From the NCBI GenBank assembly GCA_001787475.1, contig MFXB01000060.1, forward strand, positions 1 to 5,202: a stretch of DNA of 5,202 nucleotides, given 5' to 3'. The notes beneath the pieces were generated by a model, which did no database searches, was not told the origin of the DNA, and saw only the letters and a program-made list of their open reading frames with translations. A program made the translations under genes and the position numbers. The DNA is from Candidatus Peregrinibacteria bacterium RIFCSPLOWO2_01_FULL_48_20. GTDB lineage: Bacteria > Patescibacteriota > Gracilibacteria > UBA1369 > 2-02-FULL-48-14. Positions 1 through 4,229 of the stretch are shown one piece after another. Each line of letters opens with the position of its first letter. Positions within the stretch are counted from its first letter, which is position 1.

Positions 1-78
1 AAATACTAGCACAAAACCGGCACTTTAACAGATTAAAACACTCACTTCAACGTGACAAAACACAGGGTGAGGGTAGAA

Positions 79-1014
79 TCACCTTTCGCCGGCTTCCAAC
101 CACACCACCAACCACACCACCAACCACCAACCACCAACCACCAACCACCACCCACCCGCCGGCACAAAAACCACTTCTCTTTCCAGCCGCACGCCGAACT
201 TTTCCAGCACCGTTTTCTCCGCCAAGTCCGCAAGCGTCAAAATATCCGCCGCGGTCGCGCCGCCCTTGTTTAAAAAGAAATTGCCATGTTGTTCGGAAAT
301 TTGCGCCCCGCCTGCCCATGCCCCTTTCAATCCGGCCGCTTCAATCAATCTTCCCGCATGATCTCCCGTAGGATTTTTAAAGAAAGACCCTGTACTCGAA
401 CCCGCCGGTTGCTTTTGAATGCGACTTTTTGCGACTTCCGTCATCCGCGTTTTAATGGCCTCCGCATCGCCTTTTTTTAGCCGAAACACCGCGCTGAGCA
501 CAAGCCCGCCCGCTTTCTTCAGCTGCGAACTTCGGTAGCCATATTCGAAAAAATCCACTTTCGCTTCACGCACTCCCTCGCCGGGCAAAAAAACTTCCGC
601 ACTTTCCAAAACATCTTTCGTTTCCGTACCGAAACAGCCCGCATTCCCGTAAACCGCGCCCCCCACCGTTCCAGGAAGCCCGTTCCACGCCTCGAGTCCC
701 GTGAGCCCGGCCTCCGCCGCCGCTTTCACCACCTTGGCGATCAAAACCCCCGCATCCGCCTTGATGCGCTCTCCGTCCACTTTCACTTCCTCACTCCTCA
801 GCCGAACCACAAGCCCGCGAAAGCCCCCATCGTCAAACAAAAGATTGCTCCCCGCACCAAACACAAACACGGGAAGATCGCGCTCCATCGCCCACTCCAT
901 TCCTTCCAAAAATTCCTCCCGATTCCGTGCCTCCAAAAAAAAGTCCGCCGCTCCTCCAATTTGAAAGGTACAATACCGAGCGAGCCCCTCATCTTCTTTG
1001 ATTTCCATGCGCAC
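79..1014 (-). CDS. murB: UDP-N-acetylenolpyruvoylglucosamine reductase (MurB)
   Basis: MurB is the cytoplasmic FAD enzyme that uses NADPH to reduce UDP-GlcNAc-enolpyruvate to UDP-MurNAc, the second committed step of peptidoglycan precursor synthesis. Visible family features are an FAD-binding N-terminal half (TFQIGGAADFF about 16-26, VFGAGSNLLF 51-60, LPGTVGGAVYGNAGCFG 113-129), the YGYRSS segment with the likely catalytic Arg161, GSFFKNP with the proton-donor Ser210, and LEREV with the likely catalytic Glu280. The set is complete, so the enzyme should be active. I chose the GTG start because GAGGTGG lies 6 bases upstream; an ATG two codons later is the alternative, with looser spacing. Residues 285-311 are odd: a Trp/Leu/Val/Gly repeat tail encoded by a tandem repeat, beyond the usual end near residue 284. 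The gene is divergent from the phosphoesterase gene. I could not pin down its promoter. Confidence 0.95.
   Translation of the reverse strand: MRMEIKEDEGLARYCTFQIGGAADFFLEARNREEFLEGMEWAMERDLPVFVFGAGSNLLFDDGGFRGLVVRLRSEEVKVDGERIKADAGVLIAKVVKAAAEAGLTGLEAWNGLPGTVGGAVYGNAGCFGTETKDVLESAEVFLPGEGVREAKVDFFEYGYRSSQLKKAGGLVLSAVFRLKKGDAEAIKTRMTEVAKSRIQKQPAGSSTGSFFKNPTGDHAGRLIEAAGLKGAWAGGAQISEQHGNFFLNKGGATAADILTLADLAEKTVLEKFGVRLEREVVFVPAGGWWLVVGGWWLVVWLVVWLEAGER
96..157. repeat. Tandem 12-bp and 7-bp C/A-rich repeats in the murB 3' end
   Basis: On the plus strand two copies of CCAACCACACCA (96-107, 108-119) are followed by four copies of CCAACCA (120-147) and a degenerate CCA-CCCACCC end (148-157). The minus (coding) strand is therefore a run of GG doublets separated by one or two bases. 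The 12-bp unit keeps the reading frame and encodes WLVV. The 7-bp unit returns to frame only after three copies and encodes the heptad GGWWLVV. All three minus-strand frames stay open through the tract, with stops at 79-81 in the murB frame and nearer positions 47 and 42 in the others. The G-rich strand could form two-quartet G-quadruplexes. Confidence 0.93.
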
Positions 1015-1020
1015 ATTCTA

Positions 1021-1027
1021 CCACCTC
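1021..1027 (-). promoter_or_regulatory. Shine-Dalgarno site of murB
   Basis: On the minus strand GAGGTGG ends 6 bases before the GTG at 1014 and 12 bases before the ATG at 1008. The spacing favours the GTG start. This is the only clear ribosome binding site among the genes with a visible start in the window, so the organism uses Shine-Dalgarno initiation at least for some genes. Confidence 0.7.
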
Positions 1028-1036
1028 GCGGAATAC

Positions 1037-1064
1037 TTGACAAATCTTAGGAATAGTTTAAGAT
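1037..1064 (+). promoter_or_regulatory. Promoter of the metallophosphoesterase gene
   Basis: A perfect -35 TTGACA (1037-1042) is followed after 16 bp by TAAGAT (1059-1064), matching TATAAT at four of six positions. Transcription should start near 1071, about 2 bases before the ATG at 1073, so the message would be leaderless or nearly so. No Shine-Dalgarno sequence lies in the 8 bases between the -10 and the ATG. Confidence 0.65.
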
Positions 1065-1072
1065 TGCCCTCT

Positions 1073-2029
1073 ATGGATTTTATACCTCGTCCCACACTCG
1101 CGATTGGCGATCTCCATGGTAAGTTGGATGCCCTGAAAGGAAATCTTGAAGGAGCCGATGCATTGGATTCCAACGGAGATTGGCAACATCCCGAAACCGA
1201 TTTGGTTTTTTTGGGCGACGCCATTTGCGACCGCGGCACCGACGACCTCGAAGTGACAGCTCTCATCAACCGTTTGCACGATCAAGTGGAAGCCGCCGGA
1301 GGGACCTGCACCACCTTGGTGGGCAACCACGATATGCACGGAATCCGTTTTTTAGGCGGAGAACCTATCACAATAATACTGGGTTCGCAGTGTGCCGGAA
1401 TAAGAGCCTTGGCCTCTCCGGTTAAAACCTACCCTGAATATGCAAATCCCATGGACATTTATGTGGACCGAATGCAAAGCATGGTTTGGACGAAAAGCGA
1501 TGAATTTTGGAAGCGTTTTGTCACCACTGCAGCGGGCCAAGAAGTCCTTCGTTACTGCTTGGGCTTGGATTTATTCTCAGTTCAAGGCACCACACTCTTC
1601 ACGCATACGCCTCCAACCCAGACCATGCTGACGGCCTTGGTTTACTTCCCGGAAGTTCTGAACCCCACTTTTAAAACCCGCCTCGCCACTTTACTGCGTC
1701 AGCAAGAAGCCCCGACTTTCTCCATGGAGGAAACAATAAACTTTTCCAGCGTGGAGTGCTTTTTAAAGGCGGACAATCGAAAAGATCAAGTACCCTTACC
1801 CAGTCACCCGCTTTGGGCCAAGTTGCGAGACAAAGGAATCCAAAGGATTGTTTTCGGCCACGATATCAACAGTGAAGGCCTTTGGACCTTTGGCGGCGGA
1901 ATGAAACCCAAAGTCGAGCTGCTCGGTCTCGATCGACTGTATGGCAGTGACAAGAATCGTGAAAACTGTTCCGTAGCCTGGCTTTACCCGGACGGCCGAA
2001 TCAACAATGGAGCCACCTGTCGGATTTGA
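1073..2029 (+). CDS. Calcineurin-like metallophosphoesterase, PPP type
   Basis: This is a 318-residue two-metal phosphoesterase. Metal and phosphate ligands are in the expected order: GDLHG (Asp13, His15), GDAICDRG (Asp49, Arg54), GNHD (Asn85, His86), LFTHTPP (His178) and VFGHD (His263). The pattern IGDLHG, then GDxxxDRG, then GNHD after a GG-containing helix resembles bacterial PPP and Shewanella-like protein phosphatases. The substrate (phosphoprotein, dinucleotide or other) cannot be read from sequence. The second motif has one residue more than canonical GDxxDRG, and about 90 residues separate GNHD from the next His. No signal peptide is seen, so it is probably cytoplasmic. In-frame ATGs at 998 and 1007 exist, but the -35/-10 lies downstream of them and the fold begins just after Met at 1073, so I prefer 1073. 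The last seven codons and the stop overlap an antisense tRNA-Thr gene. Confidence 0.85.
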   Translation: MDFIPRPTLAIGDLHGKLDALKGNLEGADALDSNGDWQHPETDLVFLGDAICDRGTDDLEVTALINRLHDQVEAAGGTCTTLVGNHDMHGIRFLGGEPITIILGSQCAGIRALASPVKTYPEYANPMDIYVDRMQSMVWTKSDEFWKRFVTTAAGQEVLRYCLGLDLFSVQGTTLFTHTPPTQTMLTALVYFPEVLNPTFKTRLATLLRQQEAPTFSMEETINFSSVECFLKADNRKDQVPLPSHPLWAKLRDKGIQRIVFGHDINSEGLWTFGGGMKPKVELLGLDRLYGSDKNRENCSVAWLYPDGRINNGATCRI

Positions 2030-2082
2030 ACCGACGACCCACGGTTTACAAAACCGTTGCTCTACCACTGAGCTAAGGTGGC
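2008..2082 (-). tRNA. tRNA-Thr (anticodon UGU)
   Basis: The minus strand folds as a complete 75-base cloverleaf. Acceptor GCCACCT pairs with AGGTGGC; the D stem is GCTC/GAGC; the anticodon stem ACGGT/ACCGT carries loop TTTGTAA, giving anticodon TGT, which reads ACA-type threonine codons; the T stem GTCGG/CCGAC carries loop TTCAAAT. CCA is encoded and the discriminator base is T. The 3' 22 bases are antisense to the end of the phosphoesterase gene. A TATAAT lies 13 bp upstream of the 5' end. Confidence 0.96.
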
Positions 2083-2095
2083 TCAAGGCTCAGCG

Positions 2096-2123
2096 ATTAT
2101 AAAGGAAACCCAAAACCGCGCAA
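2096..2123 (-). promoter_or_regulatory. Promoter of tRNA-Thr(UGU)
   Basis: On the minus strand a perfect TATAAT (2101-2096) lies 16 bp from TTGCGC (2123-2118, three of six matches to TTGACA). The predicted start near 2089 leaves a leader of about 7 bases before the tRNA, the same geometry as the Tyr-Thr tRNA promoter. Its -35 sits 3 bp from the -35 of the divergent promoter for the 477-residue gene. Confidence 0.7.
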
Positions 2124-2126
2124 CAC

Positions 2127-2154
2127 TTGACTAAAGCCAAAAAAGACCTAAAGT
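2127..2154 (+). promoter_or_regulatory. Promoter of the HicA-fusion gene
   Basis: TTGACT (2127-2132, five of six) is followed after 16 bp by TAAAGT (2149-2154, four of six). The ATG at 2164 begins 9 bases after the -10, so the transcript would start about 3 bases before the ATG, leaving no room for a ribosome binding site. The design is nearly the same as the phosphoesterase promoter, including the CTTGAC-A/T-AA context of the -35. Confidence 0.62.
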
Positions 2155-2163
2155 ATCGGCAAG

Positions 2164-3597
2164 ATGCAAAAAACACCTTCCGAAGTACCTGTAGCCCGCC
2201 TCCTCACCTTTCCTCCCTATGCGAAAAAGATTCTTGGACAGGAGGCCTTAGATTGTTTGGAACTGCTCGTACAGCAACTGACTTTAATGGAAGAACAGGT
2301 GGACACCTCGCACCCACGTCAAGAGTGGATGCCCGAACTGAAGGCGAGAGGTTTTTTTAAAGACTTGCGGATTCTCCAAGTCATTGCGAACAAAATGATA
2401 GAAAATTTCGAACATGCCTGCGCGGTAAACGCAAGAATATATGGCACGGAGCGAGGAAGGGCCAAAGCCTTGGATGGAGCCACTGAAATACTGACAGGTT
2501 TACTCGAACAAGCGGCGAATCTCAATTCTCCCCTCACCACCCTTTGTTTGGAAGAACTGTTTGTCACCATTAACATTCGGAGGTTCGCGGATACCTTGCG
2601 TGAACTCAGAGACAATCAACCTCCCCGGAGTGACCCTTACCATTCTGAGAAATTTCTCTACAGCTACATACTGACTCAATATTTGGAGAGAGAAGAAAAA
2701 AGTCTGTGGGTCGATCCCAGGGAACGGCGTTTATTCGAGGAAATTTTTCATGTTATTTTTTGGCTTCGCCATCTTTCACTCAAAGTAAAAGGCCGTTACC
2801 TGCCGGGAGAGAAAGTTAAGACTGAAGACGCGATCAAACAAACACTTAAAACACTCCGATATACGGAAGTCGCACCTTTTGAGGATCAAATCCTATGTCG
2901 GTTTGAAGGTCAAAGCAAACAGCCCTGCGAGTCCTTTGGCCTTCGGGCCGGAGCAAACATGCATCCTTTCAACATCGTTGATGTCGCCATAAATACTGGA
3001 GTGGAGCCCGGAGGCCCCGTACCTCCGCAAGTAAACATATCTCTTTCCGCCATTCACGGCGATTTGGTTCCATCGGGCTATGGCTACGCTTCTTTGGCGC
3101 CGCTTTTCGAGCTTTACGGAGAACAAGACTCGCATCTTCATATGAAAAACGCCATTTTGGTCAATCTTGAAGAATCCTTGGCGGAAGGTATTTTGAAAGA
3201 AAGAGATTGGCTCGGGGAGTGGGAAGCGCGTGAAGCACGTGAAACGGCTGTGGCGGCGGAGCAAGAAGAAGTGCTGCTGAGAGTCGCTCAAACTGTGGAG
3301 CAACCGCAATCGGAACCGCCCGCAAACGGAAGTGAGCCGAGAAGAGTGAAAGGAAGAAGAGAAACTTTAAACAATATCCCGCAGGACGATTTAATCAAAG
3401 CGCTTACCGGATTGGGAGTGGAAGTAAGGAACGGAAGGGGGAGCCATATAGTCCTTCAAAAAGGCGGCGAAATCCTTGTCCTTTCCACGCATGGTGCCGG
3501 GAAAGGTTTCGGGAACCCCATTACCGACATTTGTGACATTAGAAGAAAGTTCGGGATTACTGCAGAGAAGCTTTTAGATGCGCTGTATGAGCTTTAA
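2164..3597 (+). CDS. Large protein of unknown function with C-terminal HicA-like domain
   Basis: I do not recognise the first 360 or so of 477 residues. They are mainly helical in look, with a long acidic/basic N-terminal half and a segment around 250-345 rich in Gly, Pro and His (for example INTGVEPGGPVPPQ and IHGDLVPSGYGYAS). A charged low-complexity linker (about 360-400, Glu/Ala/Arg then Pro/Ser/Arg-rich) leads to residues 403-477, which resemble the HicA/YcfA fold: helix DDLIKALTGLG, strand VEVRNGRGSHIVLQ with candidate catalytic His428, strand ILVLSTHG (His443), then helices ending ITAEKLLDAL. HicA proteins are normally free-standing ribosome-dependent mRNA interferases of 60-80 residues encoded beside the HicB antitoxin; neither holds here. 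The domain could be a nuclease or only an RNA-binding module. The start is forced: an in-frame TAA at 2149-2151 lies just upstream and no other start codon intervenes. The stop is 3 bp from a convergent tRNA-Thr. Confidence 0.82.
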   Translation: MQKTPSEVPVARLLTFPPYAKKILGQEALDCLELLVQQLTLMEEQVDTSHPRQEWMPELKARGFFKDLRILQVIANKMIENFEHACAVNARIYGTERGRAKALDGATEILTGLLEQAANLNSPLTTLCLEELFVTINIRRFADTLRELRDNQPPRSDPYHSEKFLYSYILTQYLEREEKSLWVDPRERRLFEEIFHVIFWLRHLSLKVKGRYLPGEKVKTEDAIKQTLKTLRYTEVAPFEDQILCRFEGQSKQPCESFGLRAGANMHPFNIVDVAINTGVEPGGPVPPQVNISLSAIHGDLVPSGYGYASLAPLFELYGEQDSHLHMKNAILVNLEESLAEGILKERDWLGEWEAREARETAVAAEQEEVLLRVAQTVEQPQSEPPANGSEPRRVKGRRETLNNIPQDDLIKALTGLGVEVRNGRGSHIVLQKGGEILVLSTHGAGKGFGNPITDICDIRRKFGITAEKLLDALYEL

Positions 3598-3600
3598 AGC

Positions 3601-3676
3601 TGGAGCCACCTGCCGGGATTGAACCGGCGACCTCCACGTTACGAATGTGGCGCTCTACCAACTGAGCTAAGGTGGC
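3601..3676 (-). tRNA. tRNA-Thr (anticodon CGU)
   Basis: This is a 76-base cloverleaf with encoded CCA. Acceptor GCCACCT/AGGTGGC and discriminator T are identical to the tRNA-Thr(UGU) at 2008-2082. The D stem is GCTC/GAGC, the anticodon loop TTCGTAA gives CGT (ACG codons), and the T stem GCCGG/CCGGC carries loop TTCAATC. The anticodon stem has four pairs plus an A·C mismatch at 31-39. It is the second gene of a Tyr-Thr operon, one base after tRNA-Tyr, and its 3' end faces the end of the HicA-fusion gene. Confidence 0.95.
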
Positions 3677-3677
3677 A

Positions 3678-3762
3678 TGGTGGGCAGGGAGGGATTCGAA
3701 CCCCCGAAGGCAGAGCCAGCGGATTTACAGTCCGCCCCATTTGGCCACTCTGGAACCTGCCC
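3678..3762 (-). tRNA. tRNA-Tyr (anticodon GUA)
   Basis: This 85-base class II tRNA has acceptor GGGCAGG/CCTGCCC, discriminator A and encoded CCA. The D-arm has a three-pair stem (CCA/TGG). The anticodon stem GCGGA/TCCGC carries loop CTGTAAA, giving anticodon GTA. A long variable arm (TGGCTCTGCCTTC) precedes a T-arm GGGGG-TTCGAAT-CCCTC with one G-T pair. It is the first gene of the Tyr-Thr operon. Confidence 0.96.
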
Positions 3763-3776
3763 CAAAGGGCGGGTGG

Positions 3777-3805
3777 ATTATAGGTTGAATCCCAGTAAGA
3801 GGCAA
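3777..3805 (-). promoter_or_regulatory. Promoter of the tRNA-Tyr-Thr operon
   Basis: On the minus strand a perfect TATAAT (3782-3777) lies 17 bp from TTGCCT (3805-3800, four of six). The expected start near 3770 gives a leader of about 8 bases before tRNA-Tyr. It points away from the small ORF at 3974, with which it shares a 211-bp intergenic region. Confidence 0.75.
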
Positions 3806-3821
3806 ATGGAATTCAAGGAGT

Positions 3822-3843
3822 GATTATTGAATCTTTAATAATC
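3822..3843. repeat. Inverted repeat between divergent transcription units
   Basis: GATTATT (3822-3828) and AATAATC (3837-3843) form a perfect 7-bp inverted repeat around an 8-base spacer. It lies upstream of the tRNA-Tyr promoter and well upstream of the small ORF. It could be an operator half-site pair or a weak hairpin. AT-rich inverted repeats of this size also arise by chance, and I see no other support. Confidence 0.3.
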
Positions 3844-3913
3844 CATAGCCACCTCTAAACCTGGAAAAAGAGGATTAGACTTGCTCATTTATATCTTGTC
3901 TACCTTTAACTCT

Positions 3914-3941
3914 TTGCATGCGCTGCGTAATGATTTAAAAA
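3914..3941 (+). promoter_or_regulatory. Possible promoter of the small acidic ORF
   Basis: TTGCAT (3914-3919, three of six) is followed after 16 bp by TAAAAA (3936-3941, four of six). The start would be near 3949, with a leader of about 25 bases. It is a weak match in an AT-rich stretch, so other positions between 3880 and 3960 are possible. Confidence 0.3.
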
Positions 3942-3973
3942 AGAAAGTACTTATTCGTTAACCCCCGATTCAA

Positions 3974-4120
3974 ATGGATGACAATACAAATCCAGGAATG
4001 CCTGTAACAGAGGACCCTGCTCAAGATGCACCTATGGCTGCACCGGCTCCAATGGAACCCCTTGAACCCGCAGCTCCGGAAGCTCCTGAAATGCCAGTGA
4101 CCCCTCCACCCGCCGTTTAG
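3974..4120 (+). CDS. Small acidic Pro/Ala/Met-rich protein, 48 residues
   Basis: I do not recognise a family. The predicted peptide has 14 Pro, 9 Ala, 5 Met, 5 Glu and 4 Asp and entirely lacks Lys, Arg, His, Cys, Ser and aromatic residues, so it should be unstructured with a net charge near -9. It carries an MPVT motif twice (9-12 and 40-43), once near each end, and irregular Ala-Pro-Met/Glu-Pro steps between. There is no signal peptide or membrane segment. Support for a real gene is its own setting: a 211-bp region upstream, a stop at 4118-4120 and a terminator hairpin 17 bases later, with no competing gene on either strand. Against it: it is short, no Shine-Dalgarno sequence precedes the ATG, and the biased composition could come from a C-rich stretch. 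Confidence 0.6.
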   Translation: MDDNTNPGMPVTEDPAQDAPMAAPAPMEPLEPAAPEAPEMPVTPPPAV

Positions 4121-4137
4121 TAAGAGTTCGACTCTTT

Positions 4138-4180
4138 AAAAGCCCCTGTTGTCTTCTTTTGAGCCGGGGGCTTTTCTTAT
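4138..4180 (+). terminator. Rho-independent terminator after the small ORF, possibly bidirectional
   Basis: AAAAGCCCC (4138-4146) pairs with GGGGCTTTT (4167-4175) across a 20-base loop, followed by CTTATTTT. The tract of T residues within and after the stem suits termination on the plus strand. The A-rich 5' arm reads as a T-rich end on the minus strand, so it may also end the DUF4143 gene transcript, whose stop is 55 bp away. A smaller hairpin, AGAGT-TCG-ACTCT (4123-4135), sits just before it. Confidence 0.7.
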
Positions 4181-4229
4181 TTTAAACCGATTTTGTCCTA
4201 GGCTTATTCAATATGAAATCTCAATAGTG

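Noticed and set aside
96..157. CRISPR array or iteron origin
   Set aside because: Units are 7 and 12 bp with no spacers, lie inside a coding frame, and no rep or cas gene is present.
52..273. Plus-strand ORF rich in His/Pro/Gln across the repeat
   Set aside because: It is the complement of the murB end; its composition is explained by the CCAACCA repeat.
998..1072. Longer start of the phosphoesterase at 998 or 1007
   Set aside because: The extension contains the -35/-10, overlaps the murB start, has no ribosome binding site and adds residues before the first core strand.
1796..2086. 96-residue minus-strand ORF starting MSHLSSVVEQRF
   Set aside because: Its start is the conceptual translation of tRNA-Thr(UGU), a common annotation artefact; the rest is the antisense of the phosphoesterase gene.
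2893..3309. 138-residue minus-strand ORF
   Set aside because: It is a shadow of the 477-residue gene, with no recognisable motif, no Shine-Dalgarno sequence and no promoter.
3590..3601. Perfect 12-bp palindrome AGCTTTAAAGCT at the end of the HicA-fusion gene
   Set aside because: It has no loop, is too short to call a site and spans the stop codon; chance is the simplest explanation.
2008..3612. attL/attR pair of an element integrated at tRNA-Thr
   Set aside because: Both tRNAs are complete, with different anticodons and their own promoters or operon, and no integrase is present; the shared bases are explained by common tRNA-Thr identity.
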